Source of the DNA: Rhinopithecus roxellana
Taxonomy: Eukaryota > Chordata > Mammalia > Primates > Cercopithecidae
NCBI RefSeq assembly: GCF_007565055.1
Contig: NC_044553.1
Span: 43,389,420 to 43,453,419, forward strand
Direction: 5' to 3'
Length of the DNA: 64,000 nt
Positions 9,985 through 21,000 of this stretch are shown piece after piece (positions within the stretch are counted from its first letter, which is position 1; each line of letters opens with the position of its first letter). The notes under the pieces are model-generated. The model was given only the letters and a program-made list of their open reading frames with translations, searched no databases and was not told where the DNA came from. The position numbers and the translations under genes are program-made.

Positions 9985-12075
9985 TGTGTAAACTTTCCAG
10001 TTGTTACTTCGAGTTGTTCCTTGTATTAAACAAAAATCTATAAGCAACATATACTGTTCTGTGAAGCTTTTAAAAATGTTTATGTAAGTTCCATTACACT
10101 GTACAATTTTTTAAACTCAACATTGTTTTTGAGATCCATCCATGTTGATACACTCAGATGAAGTTCATTCATTTTAACTACTAAAAATTATCCCATTGAA
10201 TGAATAATCAAATTTATTCATCTATTCCTCTACTGAAAGGTAATTATGTAGCTTTCAGTTTTTCTACAAACAGTACTGCCATAAGTGTCTTTGTATATGT
10301 CTCTTGGTATATACCTGTAAGAATTTCTCAGCTATAAATCTTGAAGTCAATTTTCTAGGGCTTATAAATGATTTTTTTCTATTTTATTTTATATTAACAA
10401 ATTTCTCTCTCAAACACTTGTATCCATTTATACTTCCATTAGCAGTATATGATAGTTCTTATTTTCTTATTACTTTGCATATATATGCCATTTATACATG
10501 ATACAGGTAATACATATATACTAAAAAGTTACTATTCCAATGGACATGAAATTGTATTTTTTAAAAAAATTTTCTTTTCCTCAATTACTAGCAATGCTGT
10601 GTGCCTTTTAACCTGCCTGCTAGACATAGGGATTTTCTCCCCCATGAATTGTTGGTTCCTATCCTTTGCATATTTTTAAGTGGAGCTATTTATTACATTA
10701 TAGAAGCTTTATATATTCTGGATACTAATTCTATTATATATATTTAACTTTGTTAATAACTTTTATTAAAGTTAACATTTTTGATCTAGTCAATTTTTTC
10801 TTTATGAGTTATTTTTATGTCTTATTTAAGAAATCCTATCTAAGATTAAAAGCAGTCTATATTTCATTCTAAAAGTTTTGAAGTTAGCTTTTCTCATTTT
10901 GATCTTTAACTGGAATTTATTCTTGTGTATGGTATAGTGTAATATACAGTATATACTATTTTCATCTGGGAACCCATTCACTATTTTATTATACTAATTT
11001 CGGTATGTGCTTGAATCTTTTTCTGGCCCTTCTTTTCTGTTTTATTATTAATCTACTCATCTATCCCTAAGTCAACACCACACTTTGAATTTATTACTGC
11101 TATAAAATTTAGGTCTAGTTATTTGATTGCATGACCCTCCTTGTTCATTTCCAAAACAGTCTTGACAATTCTTGGACTTTGTTTTTCCAGGTGAATTTTT
11201 CAATCAGGTTTCTAATTTCACAAAAGTCCTCCTAAACTTTATGTAGGACTTTATTTCTGGACTGTATTAATGTTATAGGTTGAATGGGAGATGATGACTG
11301 ATAATTTGGATTTTTTTTTAATCTGTCCTTAGAATGTCATTTCCTTTCTGAATAAATATTTTGTTAGAAAGAGTACAAGGCAACTTACAGATGGTATTGC
11401 GAATTTTATCTGTGTGTTGATGTTCAGGCAAACTATTGGTTTTCTATGTTGACCTTATCTCCAGCAACCTTCATGAACTCTTATTAGTTCTAATAGCATG
11501 TAGATTTTTTTATTTTTTTGAGACAGAGTTTTGCTTTTGTTGCCCAGGCTGGAATGCAGTACGCCATCGCGGCACACCACAACCTCCGCCTCCCGGATTC
11601 AAGCAATTGTCCTGCCTCAGCCTCCTGGGTAGTTGGCATTAAAGGTATGTGCCACCACGCTCCGCTAATTTTGTATTTTTATTTTTGGAGAGACCGGGTT
11701 TCTCCATGTTGGTCAGGCTGTTCTCGAATTCCCAACCTCAGGTGATCCACCCGCCTTGGCCTACCAAAGTGCTGGGATTACAGGTGTAAGCCATCGTGCC
11801 CGGACAGTTCTAATAGTATGTAGATTCTCTTGCAGATAATCATTTCATTTATAATTAATATTTTTCTTCCTTTCCAATCTTTATGTCTCTTTCCCCCTCC
11901 TTTTTCTTATCTAATTACTTTGGCTAAAATCTCCAATATAATAAGAGTAGCAGTAACAGAAGATATCCTTGTTTTGTTTCTGCATTAAAGAATTTATTTC
12001 TAAGCTTTCTGTAATCAAGAATAATTCTGGTAACATGTGTTTTGGTAAATGTTCTCTATCCATTTAAGACACCTT
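9985..12075 (-). mobile_element. Ancient L1M, interrupted by an Alu
   Basis: Read on the minus strand, this is decayed L1M 3' and ORF2 sequence. Recognisable pieces in plus-strand view are CAGTACTGCCATAAGTGTC near 10270, CTTTGCATATTTTTAAGTGG near 10665, TAGTTATTTGATTGCATGACC near 11115 and AGATATCCTTGTTTTGTTTC near 11960. No frame survives. The Alu at 11506-11805 splits it. Confidence 0.65.
11506..11805 (-). mobile_element. Alu (minus), full length, with 20-bp target duplication
   Basis: Minus-strand Alu opening with a T-rich tail and ending GTGCCCGGAC. AGTTCTAATAGCATGTAGAT (11486-11505) recurs as AGTTCTAATAGTATGTAGAT (11806-11825), a 20-bp duplication with one change. Confidence 0.95.
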
Positions 12076-12104
12076 TTTTTTTTAGTCCTACTAGTATGAC
12101 AGTT

Positions 12105-12412
12105 AAGGCTTTTGCTCTTCTTTTCTCTCTGCCAAGGAACACTCTTCAGAAGTGCTACCTGCCTGACTTGCTCCCTTACTTTTCTGTGCTCAGTGGTTCA
12201 AACGTTATCTCCTTAGAAACCTTCCCTGACTGTACCTTGTCATTCTCTTGTCCTTTACACGTTGCTTTATTTTTATTATAATTACTGCCACTGGCATTTA
12301 TCTGTTTGTCCAACATCCCCACTAGCTTTATAAAGAAAGAAGTTGGTATGATTTGCTTACTACTATCCTCCCAACACAAGGAACAGTACCTGGCAAGGAA
12401 GCTTATTATCTA
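12105..12412 (+). mobile_element. L2 3' region
   Basis: TCTCCTTAGAAACCTTCCCTGACTGTACC near 12210 (in two pieces), ACACGTTGCTTTATTTTTAT, and AAGGAACAGTACCTGGCAAGG near 12378 follow the L2 3' consensus order. Confidence 0.65.
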
Positions 12413-12429
12413 TTATCTTTTTTTAAAAA

Positions 12430-13520
12430 ACTAGCTTTGAATATTCTTGATTGAGCTCTTTTTTTGACATCTCATCAGTTTTTATTTATTTTTTGTTTTT
12501 CTTCGGCATTATTTGTATTTATGCTGTTAAAGTTGAATACAAAACACATTTTCCCCTTACTTCTTTGTTTTTAATAAGCACACACAAGAAAGACTTTATC
12601 TTTCTATTCCCAAAAAATTTCCATTAACTGGAACCTACAAATTTCGCTATGTAGTATTTTGTTATTTAATTTTAAATATTTTGTAATTTAGTATTTGATG
12701 TCCATGAATATATATGTATCTTATTTTTAAGCTATCTACTACCAATGAATTATTTTTTCACTTCAGCCAGGGAATATGGTTTTCATGATGAAAACTTCCT
12801 TTGGGACCCAACTCACATCATATTTTTTAAGAATCTATGTATCCTTTAAAAAAATCTGTATTCTCTATTTATCTGCTAGAGGGATTTCCATACAGATCTA
12901 TATTTAATCAAGTGTATTAATTACGCTGTTTAAATATTTTGTTGCCATTTTATCTACCAGTTTCTGACAACGATTGGACATTTATTAATTTCTCTTTGGA
13001 AGTGTAAATTTTTGCATTCTTAACTCTAAGACTATACTGCTAAGACTATATTCCATATAAATAAGACTATAATTTTTATATTTTCTTGGTAGTATATTCC
13101 TTTTATCAAGATCTAGTGTCCTTTACGGTAATACCATTTTGTCTTAAGCTCTACTCTGTTATATACGAATTTTGTCAAACCATCTTTCTTTTTGTTTTCT
13201 GGTTTTTACTACTGATGAGAAATTTGCGGTCAGTCTCCCTTTCCTCATGTGATTTATTCTTTTTAATTTAATCATGAATTCATTTTAAGCAAGGATATTT
13301 TCTCCAGGGAAGTCCTGCATATCTGGATTGGCATTATTTTCTCTCGTGATCTGAAATTTTTAAACATGAACTTATCTTCACAACGATTATTTTTCAGAGG
13401 AATCTTATATCCTGTGGGTTATAGAAGCAGTTTCATATTTGTCCCTGCTGAATTTCTAAGGGTTTAATGGTTCCAGACGTATTTGTATACTGATTTATTG
13501 ATTTAGAGTCCTTGTACCAA
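12430..13520 (-). mobile_element. Probable L1M remnant, highly decayed
   Basis: AT-rich sequence whose minus strand resembles the 5' part of old L1 ORF2: TTATCTGCTAGAGGGATTTCC near 12880 and TAGTGTCCTTTACGGTAATA near 13117. Assignment is by order of weakly matching words only. Confidence 0.45.
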
Positions 13521-14055
13521 AATGAAACTATAATATCAAATCAAACTCCACATTCATCTATAATACAGGCTTAAGGCTCTGGATCTCATATTTCACCCTT
13601 CTACATGCCCTGGGCAAACAGCAGGCTTACCTGAAACTTCCTGGGTCTGTCTGTGGGCTCCCTTTTTTAGTCCCATTTCATAGGTAAAAATCTCTCTTCA
13701 GGTTCTATGCTTTAGTTGATCAGTTCCAAATACCTTGTGAGAGCACAGAGTATGTGGCCTAGACTTTCCTATGAACATTAAGACATCAATCCCCAGCATT
13801 TAAGGTCTGTATGAGGACATGAAAACCACTATGGGCCATTTAGGAATTAGTTCCTGCTTACCACCTTTCTTAAGTCAGCTCCCCTGACTCCTTGTTACTA
13901 GCACCTATGAATTTAATTTCTCTTTCTTGACTTGAAGCTTTTATATATGTAAATAACCTTTCTGTATATATCTTATCAACAGTTAATGTCCGGAGTGTGG
14001 GGTGAAAATCCTGCCACAAGAGCTCAACTATACTGTCCAGGAGTCTTTTACTACA
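13521..14055. other. Unique intronic sequence, no gene seen
   Basis: No repeat recognised. Two minus-strand donor-like sites (near 13628 and 13860) lack an acceptor with a pyrimidine tract. Confidence 0.5.
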
Positions 14056-14165
14056 TGGGTGTATACATAAACTATATGTATACATATAAACTGTATACAT
14101 AAATGTGTATGTGTATATATGTATAATATACACACATTTCTATACATATATGTGTGTATAATAAA
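14056..14165. repeat. AT/GT-rich low-complexity, self-complementary tract
   Basis: Alternating TA, TG and CA words. One hairpin pairs TATACACACA (from about 14128) with TGTGTGTATA (to about 14161). Confidence 0.8.
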
Positions 14166-14645
14166 CACATCATAGTTTTATACCAGTGTTAATGGAATAT
14201 TTTTGAAAACTTCCCCCAAATTCTACCACTACAACCAATAAACTCTTTTCTTTTTTCCCATATTCTCTCCAGTATGTATTCATGAACGTATCTAATTTTT
14301 AACACAGCTATAATCAAACCAGAGTATTATTTAAATTTGCCAAAATCATATTCTGATAGTCTTCAAATTTTTAATGTCATGTATTTTTTGTAATTCCATT
14401 TAGCAGAGGTTTCATAATTTCCTAAACTATTACCAGAATATACTTTGTTTTAATTGTTTCAAATAATAATGCTTCAGTGTTCTGCTTCAGATAATGACGA
14501 TTTAACATACATTAAAATTAACTTGCCACACATAACAATTATACATTCTGGACAAAATACAGAAACAAATGTTAAGTCAACAGAGTAATCAAAAGCAGGT
14601 AGCAGCTGGAAGGAAGTTAGCCTTAAATGAAAAAACTGTACTAAT

Positions 14646-14908
14646 TTTTTTTTTTTTTTTGAGATGGAGTCTTGCTCTCTCGCCCAGGCTGGAAGGCAGA
14701 GGCGAGATCTCAGCTCACTGCAACCTCCACCTCCTGGGTTCAAGTGATTCTCCTGCCTCAGCCTCCTGAGTAGCTGGGATTACAGGCACATGCTGCTACA
14801 CCTGGCCAATTTTTTGTATTTAAGTAGAGATGGGGTTTCACAGTGTTGCCCAGGCTGGTCTAGAACTCCTGAGCTCAAGAAATCCACCTGCCTCGGCCTC
14901 CCAAAGTG
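14646..14908 (-). mobile_element. Alu (minus), 5'-truncated
   Basis: Starts with a poly(T) tract and continues to GCCTCCCAAAGTGC, where the first ~30 bases of the Alu are missing. The flanks ACTGTACTAATTTTT and ACTGGTAGAATTTTT suggest a diverged duplication. Confidence 0.92.
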
Positions 14909-15359
14909 CACTGGTAGAATTTTTAAAAGGCTTTTGCTTGAGGGTACTTATCAGCTCATGTGGCAAAGGTCACTTAGACTGAAGCAGGAATCTGTTGTCT
15001 TGCTAGCTTAAAAAGGACAAAGTTTGGGGTTGCCAAGGCAGCTTAAAAGTGAAAGGTAAAATCCCAGAAAGGAAAGGAAAGTGCTGCAAAATTTCTATAT
15101 GAACTACACCCAATATTTGAATGACCCTAGTCTGAGGAAGACTCCAAGGTTCTTCACAGAGAAACATGCTGGAAGGTGGAAGGATCTGAGATGAGATTTC
15201 TGCTGCTGCCTGTAACAGAAAAAATCATGTTGGGGGTTGAATCCAGCCACATTAGATGTCTACTAAGACGAAAATTCAACACTCATCAGAGAAAAATAAC
15301 AGAATCCAAAGTCTATAATACATCACCCATAATGCCCATTACACAAGCAAAATACACTA

Positions 15360-15960
15360 TAGTGAACAAACATGAAAAAATGACCTAGAGTCAAGAGAAA
15401 AAGCAGCTCACAGACACTAAATCCTGAATGATCTAAGTGTCAGAATTAGCAGACAAGGACTTCAAAGCAAGTATTATAAACATGTTCAAGTATTTAAAGG
15501 AAAATATGGTCATAATAAATGTTCGCATGGGGAAATCTCAGCTGACAAATGGAAGCTATGAAAAAGAACCAAATGGAAGTTCCAGAACTTAAAAGGTATA
15601 ATGTCTGAAATGAAAAATTCATTAGATGGCCTTAATTTGAGATCAGATGGCAGAAAAAGGGCCACTTAACTGGAAAATCAATAGGTCTATTGAATGTGAA
15701 GAAAAGACTTTTAAATAATAATAAACAGAGCTTCAGAAATTTAAAGTTCAATATTAAGTGGTCTAACTATGTACAATGGGAGAGAAGAGATAATGAGACA
15801 GAAAAATACAATATTTAATAAATGGCCAAAGTCTTTCAAAATTCTAAGAAAAACACAAATTTCTAGATCCAAGAAGTTCAGTAAATTCCAAGAAGGATAA
15901 TTATAAAGAAACTCACACATAGTCAAAAGGATGAAAAAACAAAGATGAAAAGCACACTGT
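15360..15960 (+). mobile_element. Ancient L1M/HAL1-like element, left part
   Basis: ATTAGCAGACAAGGACTTCAA, AAATATGGTCATAATAAATG and GAACCAAATGGAAGTTCCAG follow old L1M/HAL1 sequence in order. It continues on the far side of the young L1 at 22160. The young L1 split it at GAAAGCAGCCAG. Confidence 0.75.
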
Positions 15961-15972
15961 GAAAGCAGCCAG

Positions 15973-17007
15973 GGGGCGAAGCAAGATGGCCGAATAGGAA
16001 CAGCTCCAGTCTCCAACTCCCAGTGTGAGCGACACAGAAGACCAGTGATTTCCGCATTTTCAACTGAGGTACTGGGGTCATCTCACTAGGGAGTGCCGGA
16101 CAATCGGTGCTGGTCAGCTGCTGCAGCCCGACCAGCAAGAGCTGAAGCAGGGCGAGGCATCGCCTTGCCTGGGAAGCGCAAGGGGGAAGGGAATCCCTTT
16201 TCCTAGCCAGGGGAACTGAGACACACAACACCTGGAAAATCGGGTAACTCCCACCCCAATACTGCACGTTAAGCAAACGGGCACACCAGGAGATATATCC
16301 CACACCTGGCCGGGAGGATCCCACGCCCACGGAGCCTCCCTCATAGCTAACACATCAGTCTGCGATCTAACCGCAAGGCAGCAGCGAGGCTGGGGGAGGG
16401 GCGCCCGCCATTGCTGAGGCTTAAGTAGGTAAACAAAGCCCCTGGGAAGCTCGAACTGGGTGGAGCTCACAGCAGCTCAAGGAAGCCTGCCTGTCTCTGT
16501 AGACTCCACCTCTGGGGACAGGGCACAGCTAAACAACAACAACAACAACAACAGCAGCAGAAACCTCTGCAGACACAAACGACTCTGTCTGACAGCTTTG
16601 AAGAGAGCAGTGGATCTCCCAACATGGAGGTTGAGATCTGAGAACAGACAGACTGTCTGCTCAAGTGGGTCCCTGACCCCTGAGTAGCCTAACTGGGAGA
16701 CATCCCCCACTAGGGGCAGACTAACACCCCACACCTCTCACGGTGGAGTACACCCCTGAGAGGAAGCTTCCAAAGTAAGAATCAGACAGGTACACTCACT
16801 GTTCAGCAATATTCTATCTTCTGCAGTCTCTGCTGCTGATACCTAGGCAAACAGGGTCTGGAGTGGACCTCAAGCTATCTCCAACAGACCTACAGCTGAG
16901 GGTCCTGACTGTTAGAAGGAAAACTATCAAATAGGAAGGACACCTATACCAAAACCCCATCAGTACGTCACCATCATCAAAGACCAGAGACAGATAAAAC
17001 CACAAAG
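15973..17007 (+). promoter_or_regulatory. L1-A 5'UTR (internal promoter)
   Basis: About 1035 bp, GC-rich compared with its surroundings. The AAGATGGCCG word near the first bases fits the YY1 site that sets the L1 start. An AAC/AGC trinucleotide run at about 16532-16560 is absent from L1-B. As in other primate L1s, the antisense strand carries an ORF0-like frame. Confidence 0.8.
16114..16470 (-). CDS. ORF0-like antisense frame of L1-A, 118 codons
   Basis: This frame is on the antisense strand of the L1 5'UTR where primate ORF0 lies. The ORF0-type start ATGGCGGGCGCC is present near 16413 but runs into a stop after about 14 codons, because the following G/C run is two bases shorter than in L1-B. 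A different upstream ATG (16470) opens the frame that carries the ORF0-like segment AMREAPWAWDPPGQVWD. Whether it is translated cannot be told from sequence. Confidence 0.4.
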   Translation of the reverse strand: MSSTQFELPRGFVYLLKPQQWRAPLPQPRCCLAVRSQTDVLAMREAPWAWDPPGQVWDISPGVPVCLTCSIGVGVTRFSRCCVSQFPWLGKGIPFPLALPRQGDASPCFSSCWSGCSS

Positions 17008-18024
17008 ATGGGGAAAAAGCAGGGCAGAAAAGCTGGAAATTCAAAAAATAAGAGCGCATCTCCCCCTGCAAAGGAGCGCAGCTCATCGCCAGCAACGGAT
17101 CAAAGCTGGTCAGAGAATGACTTTGACGAGATGAGAGAAGAAGGCTTCAGTCCATCAAACTTCTCAGAGCTAAAGGAGGAATTATGTACCCAGCGCAAAG
17201 AAACTAAAAATCTTGAAAAAAGAGTGGAAGAATTGATAGCTAGAATAATTAAGTCAGAGAACGTCATAAACGAAATGACAGAGATGAAAACCATGACACG
17301 AGAAATACATGACAAATCCACAAGCTTCAGTAACCGACTCGATCAACTGGAAGAAAGAGTATCAGCGATTGAGGATCAAATGAATGAAATGAAGCGAGAA
17401 GAGAAACCAAAAGAAAAAAGAAGAAAAAGAAATGAACAAAGCCTGCAAGAAGTATGGGATTATGTAAAAAGACCAAATCTACGTCTGATTGGGGTGCCTG
17501 AAAGTGAGGGGGAAAATGGAACCAAGTTGGAAAACACTCTTCAGGATATCATCCAGGAGAACTTCCCCAACCTAGTAGGGCAGGCCAACATTCAAATTCA
17601 GGAAATACAGAGAACGCCACAAAGATACTCCTCCAGAAGAGCAACTCCAAGACACATAATTGCCAGATTCACCAAAGTTGAAATGAAGGAAAAAATCTTA
17701 AGGGCAGCCAGAGAGAAAGGTCGGGTTACCCACAAAGGGAAGCCCATCAGACTAACAGCAGATCTCTTGGCAGAAACTCTACAAGCCAGAAGAGAGTGGG
17801 GGCCAATATTCAACATTCCTAAAGAAAAGAATTTTCAACCCAGAATTTCATATCCAGCCAAACTAAGTTTCATCAGTGAAGGAGAAATAAAATCCTTTAC
17901 AGATAAGCAAATGCTTAGAGATTTTGTCACCACCAGGCCTGCCTTACAAGAGACCCTGAAGGAAGCCCTAAACATGGAAAGGAACAACCGGTACCAGCCA
18001 TTGCAAAAACATGCCAAAATGTAA
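17008..18024 (+). CDS. L1 ORF1: L1-A ORF1p, intact (338 aa)
   Basis: Trimeric RNA-binding chaperone of the L1 ribonucleoprotein in the cytoplasm. The length of 338 residues equals the human protein. Order: a basic, Ser-rich N-terminus with S18-P and S27-P phosphorylation-type sites; a coiled coil of roughly residues 50-153, rich in Leu/Glu heptads (LEERVSAIEDQMNEMKREEK); the RRM from about 157 (RPNLRLIGVPESEGENG); and a C-terminal domain with REKGRVTHKGKPIR and the final NRYQPLQKHAKM. No stop or frameshift. ORF2 begins 63 bp after its stop, the same gap as in human L1. The start ATGGGGAAAAAGCAGGGC is the family start. Confidence 0.95.
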   Translation: MGKKQGRKAGNSKNKSASPPAKERSSSPATDQSWSENDFDEMREEGFSPSNFSELKEELCTQRKETKNLEKRVEELIARIIKSENVINEMTEMKTMTREIHDKSTSFSNRLDQLEERVSAIEDQMNEMKREEKPKEKRRKRNEQSLQEVWDYVKRPNLRLIGVPESEGENGTKLENTLQDIIQENFPNLVGQANIQIQEIQRTPQRYSSRRATPRHIIARFTKVEMKEKILRAAREKGRVTHKGKPIRLTADLLAETLQARREWGPIFNIPKEKNFQPRISYPAKLSFISEGEIKSFTDKQMLRDFVTTRPALQETLKEALNMERNNRYQPLQKHAKM

Positions 18025-18087
18025 AGACCATCGAGGCTAGGAAGAAACTGCATCAACTAACGAGCAAAATAACCAGTTAATATCATA

Positions 18088-21000
18088 ATGGCAGGATCAA
18101 GTTCACACATAACAATATTAACCTTTAATGTAAATGGACTAAATGCTCCAATTAAAAGACACAGACTGGCAAACTGGATAAAGAGTCAAGACCCATCAGT
18201 CTGCTGTATTCAGGAGACCCATCTCACATGCAGAGACATACACAGGCTCAAAATAAAGGGATGGAGGAAGATCTACCAAGCAAATGGAGAACAAAAAAAA
18301 GTGGGGGTTGCAATCCTAGTCTCTGATAAAACAGACTTTAAACCATCAAAGATCAAAAGAGACAAAGAAGGCCATTACATAACGGTAAAGGGATCAATTC
18401 AACAGGAAGAGCTAACTATCCTAAATATATATGCACCCAATACAGGAGCACCCACATTCATAAAGCAAGTCCTTAGAGACTTACAAAGAGACTTAGACTC
18501 CCATACAATAATAATGGGAGACTTCAACACCCCACTGTCAACATTAGACAGATCAACGAGACAGAAAGTTAACAAGGATATCCAGGAATTGAACTCATAT
18601 CTGCACCAAGCAGACCTAATAGACATCTACAGAACTCTCCACCCCAAATCAACAGAATATACATTCTTCTCAGCACCACATCGCACTTATTCCAAAATTG
18701 ACCACATAATTGGAAGTAAAGCACTCCTCAGCAAATGTAAAAGAACAGAAATTATAACAAACTGTCTCTCAGACCACAGTGCAATCAAACTAGAACTCAG
18801 GACTAAGAAACTCAATCAAAACCGCTCAACTACATGGAAACTGAACAACCTGCTCCTGAATGACTACTGGGTATATAACGAAATGAAGGCAGAAATAAAG
18901 ATGTTCTTTGAAACCAATGAGAACCAAGATACAACATACCAGAATCTCTGGGACACATTTAAAGCAGTGTGTAGAGGGAAATTTATAGCACTAAATGCCC
19001 ACAAGAGAAAGCAGGAAAGATCTAAAATGGACACTCTAACATCACAATTAAAAGAACTAGAGAGGCAAGAGCAAACACATTCAAAAGCTAGCAGAAGGCA
19101 AGAAATAACTAAGATCAGAGCAGAACTGAAGGAGATAGAGACACAAAAAACCCTCCAAAAAATCAATGAATCCAGGAGTTGGTTTTTTGAAAAGATCAAC
19201 AAAATTGACAGACTGCTAGCAAGACTAATAAAGAAGAAAAGAGAGAAGAATCAAATAGACGCAATAAAAAATGATAAAGGTGATATCACCACTGACCCCA
19301 CAGAAATACAAACTACCATCAGAGAATACTATAAACACCTCTACGGAAATCAACTAGAAAATTTAGAAGAAATGGATAATTTCCTGCACACTTACACTCT
19401 TCCAAGACTAAACCAGGAAGAAGTTGAATCCCTGAATAGACCAATAGCAGGCTCTGAAATTGAGGCAATAATTAATAGCCTACCAACCAAAAAAAGTCCA
19501 GGACCAGATGGATTCACAGCTGAATTCTACCAGAGGTACAAGGAGGAGCTGGTACCATTCCTTCTGAAACTATTCCAATCAATAGAAAAAGAGGGAATCC
19601 TCCCTAACTCATTTAATGAGGCCAACATCATCCTGATACCAAAGCCTGGCAGAGACACAACAAAAAAAGAGAATTTTAGACCAATATCCCTGATGAACAT
19701 CGATGCAAAAATCCTCAATAAAATACTGGCACACCGGATTCAACAGCACATCAAAAAGCTTATCCACCATGATCAAGTGGGCTTCATCCCTGGGATGCAA
19801 GCCTGGTTCAACATTCGCAAATCAATAAACGTAATCCAACATATAAACAGAACCAAAGACAAGAACCACATGATTATCTCAATAGATGCAGAAAAGGCTT
19901 TTGACAAAATTCAACAGCCCTTCATGCTAAAAACGCTCAATAAATTCGGTATTGATGGAACGTACCTCAAAATAATAAGAGCTATTTATGACAAACCCAC
20001 AGCCAATATCATACTGAATGGGCAAAAACTGGAAAAATTCCCTTTGAAAACTGGCACAAGACAGGGATGCCCTCTCTCACCACTCCTATTCAACATAGTG
20101 TTGGAAGTTCTGGCTAGGACAATCAGGCAAGAGAAAGAAATAAAGCGTATTCAGTTAGGAAAAGAAGAAGTCAAATTCTCCCTGTTTGCAGATGACATGA
20201 TTGTATATGTAGAAAACCCCATTGTCTCAGCCCAAAATCTCCTTAAGCTGATATGCAAATTCAGCAAAGTCTCAGGATACAAAATTAATGTGCAAAAATC
20301 ACAAGCATTCTTATACACCAGTAACAGACAGACAGAGAGCCAAATCATGAATGAACTTCCATTCACAATTGCTTCAAAGAGAATCAAATACCTAGGAATC
20401 CAACTTACAAGGGATGTAAAGGACCTCTTCAAGGAGAACTACAAACCACTGCTCAGTGAAATCAAAGAGGACACAAACAAATGGAAGAACATACCATGCT
20501 CATGGATAGGAAGAATCAATATCGTGAAAATGGCCATACTGCCCAAGGTCATTTATAGATTCAATGCCATCCCCATCAAGCTACCAATGAGTTTCTTCAC
20601 AGAATTGGAAAAAACTGCTTTAAAGTTCATATGGAACCAAAAAAGAGCCCGCATTGCCAAGACAATCCTAAGTCAAAAGAACAAAGCTGGAGGCATCACG
20701 CTACCTGACTTCAAACTATACTACAAGGCTACAGTAACCAAAACAGCATGGTACTGGTACCAAAACAGAGATATAGACCAATGGAACAGAACAGAGTCCT
20801 CAGAAATAATACCACACATCTACAGCCATCTGATCTTTGATAAACCTGAGAGAAACAAGAAATGGGGAAAGGATTTCCTATTTAATAAATGGTGCTGGGA
20901 AAATTGGCTAGCCATAAGTGGAAAGCTGAAACTGGATCCTTTCCTTACTCCTTATATGAAAATTAATTCAAGATGGATTAGAGACTTAAATGTTAGACCT

